DNA of 5,114 nucleotides from contig CANOCD010000118.1 in the NCBI GenBank assembly GCA_947564495.1, positions 1 to 5,114 on the forward strand, written 5' to 3'. The first letter of the stretch is position 1. Each line of letters begins with the position of its first letter. The position numbers and the translations under genes are program-made. The notes below the pieces were generated by a model. The model worked only from the letters and a program-made list of their open reading frames with translations, was not told the DNA's origin and ran no database searches. The stretch is from an uncultured Angelakisella sp. (GTDB lineage: Bacteria > Bacillota > Clostridia > Oscillospirales > Ruminococcaceae). Shown here piece by piece: positions 1 through 4,990 of the stretch.

Positions 1-122
1 GATGCATTTGACGACTTAGTTAATCACCATTTTCTCAACTTATGAATGTGTTTAATAAACTGTTTTTAGCTGGCCACAGTTTATGAGATGAGCCGGAAAC
101 ATCGAAGTGTTGAAAATTGACA
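1..122. other. AT-rich non-coding patch with an inverted repeat
   Basis: This stretch is clearly richer in A and T than the DNA that follows, and no open frame in it looks like a gene. It contains one inverted repeat: ATAAACTGT (55-63) and ACAGTTTAT (76-84), two perfect 9-bp arms around a 12-nt spacer. The spacing would suit either an RNA stem or a dimeric protein site, and nothing visible decides between them. The patch could be the tail of whatever lies left of the window or a remnant of transferred DNA. I cannot assign a function. Confidence 0.4.
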
Positions 123-258
123 GCGGGGTTGCCCCGCAGGCACGGCCTTCGACCCCACCGGCCGGAGGCCGTTAGCTTGCGCCTGGAGCCCGAACAAAAC
201 ATTTTACACCGATCCACAAAGCCCGGGGACATCCAGCAGGCCCCCGGGCTTTGCCTTT
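123..258 (+). other. Candidate structured RNA region of unknown identity
   Basis: Three hairpins lie close together on the plus strand. The first is GCGGGG/CCCCGC (123-128 with 132-137). The second is a 10-bp stem with one G-U pair (142-151 with 163-172), which may be closed further by CAGGC (137-141) with GCCTG (181-185). The third is the terminator-like stem at 218-252. The region does not read as protein. Dense hairpins ending in an intrinsic terminator fit a small RNA or the 3' end of a transcript from the left, but I recognise no known RNA family and see no convincing promoter just upstream. GC-rich DNA forms hairpins easily, so confidence is low. Confidence 0.25.
218..258 (+). terminator. 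Intrinsic terminator-like hairpin
   Basis: AAAGCCCGGGG (218-228) pairs perfectly with CCCCGGGCTTT (242-252) around a 13-nt loop and is followed by GCCTTT. That gives an 11-bp stem with a broken U-rich tail, as in a rho-independent terminator reading left to right. No protein gene in the window ends before it, so it must serve a transcript entering from the left or the candidate RNA at 123-258. Confidence 0.6.
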
Positions 259-353
259 CCCCAAATTCCGCAGCGCAAATATCCAGCCGCCATCGGCCTT
301 TTCACCGGAGGACCTCCCACCCCTCTCGAACCATTTCTTCCCCTTCCCAACAC

Positions 354-382
354 TTGCCATCCGCCCCCAAATAAGCTATACT
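354..382 (+). promoter_or_regulatory. Probable sigma-A promoter for the chemoreceptor transcript
   Basis: A -35 box TTGCCA (354-359) and a -10 box TATACT (377-382) are separated by exactly 17 nt. Each box has one mismatch to the consensus. Transcription would start near 389, giving a leader of about 320 nt that runs through the GC hairpin at 412-431 and the MITE-like element before the chemoreceptor start. No other promoter of this quality is visible between here and the gene. The distance suggests that the mobile element was inserted into the leader after this promoter already existed. Confidence 0.5.
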
Positions 383-411
383 ATAAGGTAAAGCAAATCC
401 AACCCCGCACA

Positions 412-431
412 CCCCCCGGCGGGCCGGGGGG
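412..431 (+). other. Perfect GC-rich hairpin in the chemoreceptor leader
   Basis: CCCCCCGG (412-419) and CCGGGGGG (424-431) form a perfect 8-bp stem with the loop CGGG. No T-tract follows, so it is not a standard intrinsic terminator. It lies about 25 nt after the predicted transcription start and could pause polymerase or stabilise the 5' end; its role is unknown. Confidence 0.4.
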
Positions 432-457
432 CCGGCAACAGGGTGGCTTTGGCCTTA

Positions 458-676
458 GAGCCTATTCAAAATCTCCCCGCACGCCGCCTGGGCAGGTCTT
501 TTCCCGTCCTGCGGCGTTACTGCGCCCGCAGGCGCGTCCAGGCGCAACCGCCGTAGGCGGCTCTTAAGCGCCTGGGCAAAAACTTGTAAGCCATAAAGGC
601 TGGACTGCGTTTTTGTGCCTTGCAGGACGAAAAAATACCCGCTCGGTCGGCGCGCTTGGAGATCTTGAATAGGCTC
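458..676. mobile_element. MITE-like element with 55-bp imperfect terminal inverted repeats
   Basis: The left end GAGCCTATTCAAAATCTCC (458-476) is the inverted copy, with one mismatch, of the right end GGAGATCTTGAATAGGCTC (658-676). Without gaps, the inverted match continues to 55 bp (458-512 against 622-676), with 44 of 55 positions matching by hand. Both ends are flanked by TTA (455-457 and 677-679), a likely 3-bp target duplication. The 219-bp element encodes no transposase. Its centre holds a nested stem: CCAGGCGC (538-545) with GCGCCTGG (568-575), enclosing CCGCC-GTA-GGCGG (548-560). A GAG-type end with a TNA-like 3-bp duplication is reminiscent of some IS5-family groups, but that parent assignment is inference. 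It ends about 30 bp before the chemoreceptor start codon. Confidence 0.75.
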
Positions 677-707
677 TTATGACCTTGTTTATGGAGGGAA
701 AGTTTTT

Positions 708-2735
708 ATGAGGTTCATCGAGAACAAAAAACTTGCCGCGCGGATCGGGATCATCACCACCGTCATCACCCTGGCGGGGATGACCCTCCTTTGGCTGGCC
801 GTCTCGACCAACGCCGCTTCGGTGGTGAAGAAGGACATCACCAACCAGATGACCGACGCCGTGGAATCCCGGGCGGCCATCATCGATACCTACGTCCTTT
901 CGGCGGAGGAGTACATGACCGCCTTTGCCCTGGGCGGCGAGGTCCGGGACCTCCTCCTGGACCCCGAGGACCCCGCCCTCCTGGCCCGGGCCCAGAAGTA
1001 CACCGAGGATTTCGCCTCGGTGAAAGGGGTGTTCGAGGGCCTCTATATCGCCACCCCGGATACCCACGTCCTCACCCACACCTCCCAGGGGGCCATCGGC
1101 ATGACCACCCGGTCGGGGGATTCCTTGAAGAGCTTCCAGGACACCATCCTGGCCCGGCAGGAGCTGACCAACCTGGGGATCATGAAGTCCCCCGGCACCG
1201 GCAGCATGATCCTTTCCATGTACTACCCCATCTTCCAGGGCCAGCGGTGCATCGGCTACGTGGGGGCCGGGGTCTACGCCAGCCACCTTATGGACTCCCT
1301 CCTGGACCTGAACATCAAGGGCCTGCCTGACAGCGAGTACGTCTTTCTCAACGTGGATACCGGGGTCTACCTCTACCACCAGGACGACGCCCTGCTGAAC
1401 ACCGAGACCGCCGACCCCGGCTACCGGGAGATCCTCCGGCGAATCCAAGCCGACGGCAGCACCCAGGCCAATACCTATTCCTACCGGGACGAGACCGGGG
1501 TGGAGCGGCTGGGGGTGTACAAGTATCTGAAGGACCGGGGCTGGGTCTTTATGGTCCGGGATACCGCCACCGAGGTCTACGCTTCGGTGACCGACGTCCG
1601 CATCCTGTCGGGAATCCTCTGCGCCGTCACCGCCCTGGCGGTGATCCTCCTCACCCTCCTCCTCCTGCGGAGGGAGGGCCGGGAGCTCATGGTGGTGGAG
1701 CGGGCCATCGGCCGCCTGGGGGATCTGAACCTTTCCGCCGACCAGGAGCTGGAGCCCTTCTATGACCGCTCCGACGAGATCGGCATGATCGCCCGGACCA
1801 CCCACCGGGTCTGCCAGTGCCTGAGCAAGACCATCGACGACGTGGGACGTGTCCTGGGGGAGATGGCCCGGGGGAACCTGGCCATCGACGTCGCCGAAAA
1901 CGAGGACTACTACATCGGGGATTTCAAAGCCCTTTCCGCCAGCCTCCAGTCCATCCACGCCAACCTGGTGGAGGTGATCCGGGACATCTCCCAGGTGGCC
2001 GGGGAGGTGGGGGCCAGCGCCGAGGGGGTCTCCTCCGGGGCCCAGGCCCTGGCCCGGGGGACGGCGGAGCAGTCCTCCGCCGTGGACGGCCTTATGGGCA
2101 ACGTCACCGCCATCACCGCCCAGATCCAGACCAGCGCGGCGCAGTGCGGCGACGCCAGCCGGCTGGTGGACCGGGCCACCGGCTATGCCGCCGAGGCGGA
2201 CACCAAGATGGAGCAGCTCACCGCCGCCACCCGGAACATCGACCAGTCCTCCTCCCAGATCAGCACCATCATCAAGACCATCGAGGACATTGCCTTCCAG
2301 ACCAATATCCTGGCCCTCAACGCCGCCGTGGAGGCCGCCCGGGCGGGAGCCGCCGGCAAGGGCTTCGCCGTGGTGGCCGACGAGGTCCGGAACCTGGCCA
2401 GCAAATCCGCCGACGCCGCCCAGAACACCAACAGCCTCATCAGCCACTCCATCCAGAGCGCCAAGTCGGGGACCGAATCCACCGACCAGGCCGTCTCGGC
2501 CATGAGGGACATCAACGCCTGCATCCAGTCCATCAAGACCCTGATGGACAAGATCGCCGCCGCCAGCGTCCAGCAGTCGGAGATGATCGCCCTGGTGGAG
2601 ACCGGCATCAAGGAGATCTCGGCGGTGGTCCAGGACAACTCCCTGGCCGCCGAAAAGAGCGCCTCGGTCTCCGGGGAACTGTCCCGCCAGGCCCGGGCCC
2701 TCAACGACCTCATCCGCCGCTTCCGCGTGGGATAA
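708..2735 (+). CDS. Methyl-accepting chemotaxis protein (dCache sensor, tandem HAMP-like regions)
   Basis: This is a membrane chemoreceptor of 675 residues that should relay an extracellular ligand signal to the CheA/CheW kinase complex. A first membrane helix lies at about residues 12-33. An extracellular domain spans about 35-295 and reads like dCache_1, with a GLYIATPDTHVLTHTSQGAIG-type strand near 111-131 and SMYYPIF near 170. A second helix is at about 297-320. HAMP-like segments follow at about 321-372 and 380-425. The signalling domain carries the conserved hairpin tip around 527-565 (IAFQTNILALNAAVEAARAG, then KGFAVVADEVRNLA). The start is set by GGAGGGAA (693-700), 7 nt before the ATG. 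There is no C-terminal NWETF-like tether for CheR/CheB. No other chemotaxis genes are nearby, so it is an orphan receptor. The ligand cannot be read from sequence; I do not see the full amino-acid-binding dCache motif. Confidence 0.95.
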   Translation: MRFIENKKLAARIGIITTVITLAGMTLLWLAVSTNAASVVKKDITNQMTDAVESRAAIIDTYVLSAEEYMTAFALGGEVRDLLLDPEDPALLARAQKYTEDFASVKGVFEGLYIATPDTHVLTHTSQGAIGMTTRSGDSLKSFQDTILARQELTNLGIMKSPGTGSMILSMYYPIFQGQRCIGYVGAGVYASHLMDSLLDLNIKGLPDSEYVFLNVDTGVYLYHQDDALLNTETADPGYREILRRIQADGSTQANTYSYRDETGVERLGVYKYLKDRGWVFMVRDTATEVYASVTDVRILSGILCAVTALAVILLTLLLLRREGRELMVVERAIGRLGDLNLSADQELEPFYDRSDEIGMIARTTHRVCQCLSKTIDDVGRVLGEMARGNLAIDVAENEDYYIGDFKALSASLQSIHANLVEVIRDISQVAGEVGASAEGVSSGAQALARGTAEQSSAVDGLMGNVTAITAQIQTSAAQCGDASRLVDRATGYAAEADTKMEQLTAATRNIDQSSSQISTIIKTIEDIAFQTNILALNAAVEAARAGAAGKGFAVVADEVRNLASKSADAAQNTNSLISHSIQSAKSGTESTDQAVSAMRDINACIQSIKTLMDKIAAASVQQSEMIALVETGIKEISAVVQDNSLAAEKSASVSGELSRQARALNDLIRRFRVG

Positions 2736-2746
2736 CAAAGACCGCC

Positions 2747-2781
2747 GGCCCGGAGCCCCAAGGTTCCGGGCCTTTTCCTTT
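2747..2781 (+). terminator. Intrinsic terminator of the chemoreceptor gene
   Basis: GGCCCGGAGCC (2747-2757) pairs with GGTTCCGGGCC (2762-2772) as an 11-bp stem with one G-U pair and a CCAA loop, followed by TTTTCCTTT. It begins 11 nt after the stop codon and separates the chemoreceptor from the permease transcript. A weaker inverted repeat, TGCCCT/AGGGCA (2781-2786 with 2803-2808), follows directly. Confidence 0.88.
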
Positions 2782-2852
2782 GCCCTGGGTCCCTGCCCGG
2801 GAAGGGCATTTTGGACGAACTCTCTCCCCAAACCGATACCCCTTTGGAACTA

Positions 2853-2880
2853 TTGACAAAATTTGTACAAAGTATGTCCA
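2853..2880. promoter_or_regulatory. Imperfect 28-bp palindrome, possible operator
   Basis: The core TTTGTACAAA (2862-2871) is a perfect 10-bp palindrome. Around the same centre, GACA (2855-2858) mirrors TGTC (2875-2878); overall 11 of 14 half-site positions match. The left arm also contains a consensus -35 hexamer TTGACA (2853-2858), although no good -10 box lies at the right distance from it. The site is about 40 bp upstream of the better promoter for the riboswitch transcript. A dimeric regulator site is plausible, but I cannot name the regulator. Confidence 0.35.
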
Positions 2881-2916
2881 AAAAGAAAACAAACCCTGGT
2901 GTTTTTCGCCAGGATG

Positions 2917-2925
2917 TGGTAAAAT
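2917..2925 (+). promoter_or_regulatory. Probable extended -10 promoter for the riboswitch-permease transcript
   Basis: TAAAAT (2920-2925) is preceded by TGG, giving the extended -10 form TGnTAAAAT. Transcription would start near 2932, about 10 nt before the riboswitch P1 stem, which is where such a promoter is expected. The -35 region (around 2897-2902) is poor. It overlaps a 7-bp inverted repeat, CCTGGTG/CGCCAGG (2895-2901 with 2907-2913), that could be an operator or chance. Confidence 0.45.
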
Positions 2926-2941
2926 ACCCTTGTTTTCTTTG

Positions 2942-3009
2942 TTTCGGTATAGTCGGGGCGGGACGGGCCCCGAGTTTCTACTGGCGGTCCCCTCCGCCAA
3001 CTACCGGAA
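2942..3009 (+). promoter_or_regulatory. Guanine-class purine riboswitch aptamer with variant loops
   Basis: The fold is a three-way junction. P1 is 2942-2949 with 3002-3009 (8 bp, one G-U). P2 is 2953-2959 with 2967-2973 (7 bp). P3 is 2982-2987 with 2994-2999 (6 bp). The joining strand GTTTCTAC (2974-2981) is the hallmark of the purine family, and J1/2 starts with the expected U (2950). The specificity base in J3/1 is C3001, matching C74 of the guanine class rather than the U of adenine riboswitches. Loop 2 is GGGACGG, which keeps the terminal GG. Loop 3 is TCCCCT, unlike the usual CCGUAAA-type loop and one base shorter. The base after J2/3 (C2981) faces A3000 instead of forming the usual C-G pair. 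It precedes a purine permease, as the guanine riboswitch of Bacillus pbuG does. Confidence 0.85.
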
Positions 3010-3018
3010 AATAAAAAT

Positions 3019-3080
3019 GGCCCGGCGCGCTCCCGCCCTCTCTCCCGAAGGAGGGCCCGCTCCGGCCTGTTTTGCTTTTC
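3019..3080 (+). terminator. Riboswitch expression platform: regulated intrinsic terminator
   Basis: A long GC-rich hairpin spans 3019-3067. The base GGCC(C)GG (3019-3025) pairs with CCGGCC (3062-3067), and the upper stem GCCCTC (3035-3040) pairs with GAGGGC (3051-3056). The tail TGTTTTGCTTTTCC (3068-3081) is U-rich. CCGGA in the 3' strand of riboswitch P1 (3004-3008) is complementary to TCCGG (3061-3065) in the 3' arm of this terminator. This gives a simple antitermination route: without ligand the P1 strand could invade the terminator; with ligand P1 is locked and transcription stops. The exact pairing in the middle of the stem is uncertain. Confidence 0.6.
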
Positions 3081-3159
3081 CTGTAGAGAAACCCTCCCCG
3101 ACTGTAAGATAAGAGGCCGCCCCGGCAGCCTCGCAGCCAACAGGAGGGACTCTGCTTTT

Positions 3160-4578
3160 ATGGAGAAATTCTTCAAGCTCAAGGAGAACGGCACGACCAC
3201 CCGCACCGAGATCGTGGCCGGTCTCACCACCTTCATGACCATGGCCTACATCATCGCCCTGAACCCCAACCTGCTCACCAACTTTGACGTGGGCTCCGCC
3301 CTGTGGAACGGCGTGTTCATGGCCACCTGCATCGCCTCCGCCATCGCCATGTTCTGCATGGCCTTCCTGGCCAACAAGCCCTTCGCCCTGGCCCCCGGCA
3401 TGGGCCTCAACAGCTTCTTCGCCGTGGTGGTGGGCAACATCGCCGGCCTCACCGGCATGACCTACGTGGCCAGCTTCCAGGCCGCCCTGGTCATCATCCT
3501 CATCGAGGGCGTCATCTTCATCGTCCTCTCGGTCCTCAACATCCGGGAGAAGATCGTGGACGCCATCCCCCTGGGAGTCCGCCTGGGCATCGCCCCCGCC
3601 ATCGGCCTGATGCTCATGAACATCGGCTTCGGCTCCAACGCCGGCGTCTACTCCGAGACCGGCGGCCCCTTCTACATGATGCGGGACTTCTTCGGCGCCC
3701 TCACCCCCAGCGTGGCCAGCATCAGCATGGGCTCCGGCTACGCCACCATGGTCCTCCAGGTGGTCACCACCTTCATCGGCCTCTTCGCCATCGTCATCCT
3801 GGCCAAGAAGGGGGTCAAAGGCGCCGTCCTCCTGGGGATGCTGGTGGCCTCGGTGATCTACTGGGCCGGTTCCTTCGCCCTGGGCGGCAACCCCTTCGCC
3901 TCCCTTGCCACCGCCAGCTTCGTCCCCCCCTTCGGAGACATGATGTCCACCACCCTTCTGAAGTTCAACTTCCAGGGATTCCTCCAGATCGGCCTGTTCA
4001 CCGCCGTCACCCTGGTCATCACCTTCTGCATGATCGATATGTTCGACACCATCGGCACCCTGGTGGGCACCGCCTCCCGGGCGGGCATGGTGGACGACCA
4101 GGGCAACATGCCCAACATGAAGGAAGCCCTGCTGTCCGACGCCATCGGCACCGTGGCGGGGGCCTGCTCCGGCACCTCCACCGTCACCACCTTCGTGGAA
4201 TCCGCCTCCGGCGTGGAGGCCGGCGGCCGGACCGGGCTCACCGCCCTCACCACCGGCATCCTCTTCCTGGCCTGCATCTTCATCGCTCCCATCGCCGCCA
4301 TCATCCCCGCCGCCGCCACCTCCGCCGCCCTGATCTATGTGGGCGTGCTGATGCTCATGGGCCTGAAGAACGTGAACTTCGACGACCTGGACCAGATGGT
4401 CCCCGTGGCCATGATGCTCATCGGGATGCCTATTTCCAGTTCTATCGGTCATGCCATCGGGCTGGGGCTGATCTCTTACACGGTCATCAAGGTGTTCACC
4501 GGCAAGGCCAAGGAGGTCTCGGCGCTGACCTATGTTATTTCGGCGCTGTTCCTGCTGAAGTTCTTCCTGATCGTTTAG
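3160..4578 (+). CDS. pbuG: NCS2-family purine permease (AzgA/PbuG type, guanine/hypoxanthine)
   Basis: This 472-residue multi-spanning membrane protein imports purine bases, probably by proton symport, for salvage. It begins MEKFFKLKENGTT.TRTEIVAGLTTFMTMAYI, the typical opening of the AzgA/PbuG branch of NCS2. Key motifs are APGMGLNSFF (78-87), DMFDTIGTLVG (293-303, TM8 region) and GTSTVTTFVESASGVEAGGR (338-357, TM10 region). These are the family's substrate- and proton-site segments. Hydrophobic spans fit 12-14 helices, and the length matches full-length family members. The start is set by AGGAGGG (3142-3148), 11 nt upstream. The gene is monocistronic: it has its own leader and terminator. 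The upstream guanine-class riboswitch argues for a guanine/hypoxanthine substrate. The symbol rests on family plus riboswitch; the adenine-type paralogue PbuO is not excluded by sequence alone. Confidence 0.95.
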   Translation: MEKFFKLKENGTTTRTEIVAGLTTFMTMAYIIALNPNLLTNFDVGSALWNGVFMATCIASAIAMFCMAFLANKPFALAPGMGLNSFFAVVVGNIAGLTGMTYVASFQAALVIILIEGVIFIVLSVLNIREKIVDAIPLGVRLGIAPAIGLMLMNIGFGSNAGVYSETGGPFYMMRDFFGALTPSVASISMGSGYATMVLQVVTTFIGLFAIVILAKKGVKGAVLLGMLVASVIYWAGSFALGGNPFASLATASFVPPFGDMMSTTLLKFNFQGFLQIGLFTAVTLVITFCMIDMFDTIGTLVGTASRAGMVDDQGNMPNMKEALLSDAIGTVAGACSGTSTVTTFVESASGVEAGGRTGLTALTTGILFLACIFIAPIAAIIPAAATSAALIYVGVLMLMGLKNVNFDDLDQMVPVAMMLIGMPISSSIGHAIGLGLISYTVIKVFTGKAKEVSALTYVISALFLLKFFLIV

Positions 4579-4614
4579 TTCTCTCCCTCTGGTTTACTCT
4601 GCGGCTCCTCTCGG

Positions 4615-4645
4615 CCGGTCAAGCCCGCTTTGCGGGCTTGACCGG
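4615..4645. repeat. Perfect 14-bp inverted repeat after the permease gene
   Basis: CCGGTCAAGCCCGC (4615-4628) and GCGGGCTTGACCGG (4632-4645) are exact inverted copies around a TTT loop. The hairpin begins 37 nt after the permease stop. Neither strand has a T-tract next to it; the plus strand continues GGGAGGGGAGGG. It is therefore more likely a 3'-end stabiliser or part of a bipartite termination region than a complete intrinsic terminator. Confidence 0.6.
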
Positions 4646-4667
4646 GGAGGGGAGGGAAGTGCTCCTG

Positions 4668-4709
4668 CGGTCCGGGGTCTGTGCGAAGTGGCCCCGGGCT
4701 GTTTTTGTT
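4668..4709 (+). terminator. Intrinsic terminator of the permease transcript
   Basis: The stem runs from 4668-4679 to 4690-4701 (12 bp, three G-U pairs, core CCGGGG with CCCCGG) with a 10-nt loop, followed at once by TTTTTGTT (4702-4709). It lies about 90 nt after the permease stop and about 80 nt before the tRNA, and insulates the two units. Confidence 0.7.
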
Positions 4710-4720
4710 CCAGGGGGGGG

Positions 4721-4749
4721 TTGTTTTTTGGGCGGGAATGGTGTACACT
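4721..4749 (+). promoter_or_regulatory. Promoter of the tRNA-Ser gene
   Basis: TTGTTT (4721-4726) and TACACT (4744-4749) are 17 nt apart, a good sigma-A match, with a predicted start near 4756 and about 33 nt of 5' leader before the mature tRNA. Eight consecutive G residues (4713-4720) abut the -35 box. Confidence 0.6.
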
Positions 4750-4788
4750 AGTAGGGCGGACGGGGAGTGTTCTCCGAAAGCGATATGT

Positions 4789-4880
4789 GGAGATGTACCC
4801 AAGTGGTCGAAGGGTCTGCACTCGAAATGCAGTAGGCGCCTAATAAGCGCGCGAGAGTTCGAATCTCTCCATCTCCGCCA
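4789..4880 (+). tRNA. tRNA-Ser, anticodon CGA
   Basis: This is a complete 92-nt class II tRNA. The acceptor stem is GGAGATG (4789-4795) with CATCTCC (4870-4876), followed by discriminator G73 and an encoded CCA (4878-4880). The anticodon arm is CTGCA-CTCGAAA-TGCAG, giving anticodon CGA, which reads UCG serine codons. A long variable arm with a GCGC/GCGC stem is typical of serine tRNAs. The T arm is GAGAG-TTCGAAT-CTCTC. A serine tRNA dedicated to UCG fits a high-GC genome. It has its own promoter and terminator. Confidence 0.97.
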
Positions 4881-4903
4881 AGGCGGGGCTCTGCCCCTCC
4901 AAT

Positions 4904-4942
4904 AGAGCGGGGCATCCAGGCGGGTGCTCCGCTTTGTTTTTT
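4904..4942 (+). terminator. Intrinsic terminator after tRNA-Ser
   Basis: AGCGGGGCA (4906-4914) pairs with TGCTCCGCT (4925-4933), with one G-U pair and extension to A4904/T4935, around a 10-nt loop. It is followed by TTGTTTTTT. A shorter hairpin, GGGGC-TCT-GCCCC (4885-4897), lies between the tRNA CCA end and this terminator. Confidence 0.75.
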
Positions 4943-4990
4943 GGATTGAGACTTCTTTTTTGAAAGCAGTCTTAAAGGATGGTGGACCAT

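Noticed and set aside
117..374. Plus-strand open frame of 85 codons in the left intergenic region
   Set aside because: It crosses the hairpins and the terminator, has no ribosome site and its composition is not protein-like.
656..693. Promoter created by the right end of the MITE-like element
   Set aside because: TTGGAG or TTGAAT boxes have no acceptable -10 at proper spacing, and the implied start would fall on or after the ribosome site.
383..707. Possible cyclic-di-GMP riboswitch before the chemoreceptor, as seen before many clostridial receptors
   Set aside because: None of the conserved aptamer motifs is present; the leader is taken up by a GC hairpin and the MITE-like element.
564..2831. 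Minus-strand open frame of 755 codons opposite the chemoreceptor
   Set aside because: It is a GC-driven shadow: its product is a low-complexity G/D/H/V-rich string without any domain, while the plus strand encodes a clear chemoreceptor with a ribosome site.
1817..3112. Plus-strand open frame of 431 codons overlapping the chemoreceptor and the riboswitch leader
   Set aside because: The product is rich in R, G, P and H with no recognisable fold, runs through a terminator and the riboswitch, and has no ribosome site.
3001..4452. Minus-strand open frame of 483 codons opposite the permease
   Set aside because: Low-complexity G/H/D-rich product, a frame shadow of the permease codons with C or G in third positions.
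3303..4751. Plus-strand open frame of 482 codons in another frame of the permease
   Set aside because: R/H/P/G-rich low-complexity product that overlaps a well-supported membrane protein and its terminators.
4681..4905. Open frame of 74 codons across the tRNA gene
   Set aside because: It reads straight through the tRNA and its promoter; the RNA gene explains the sequence.
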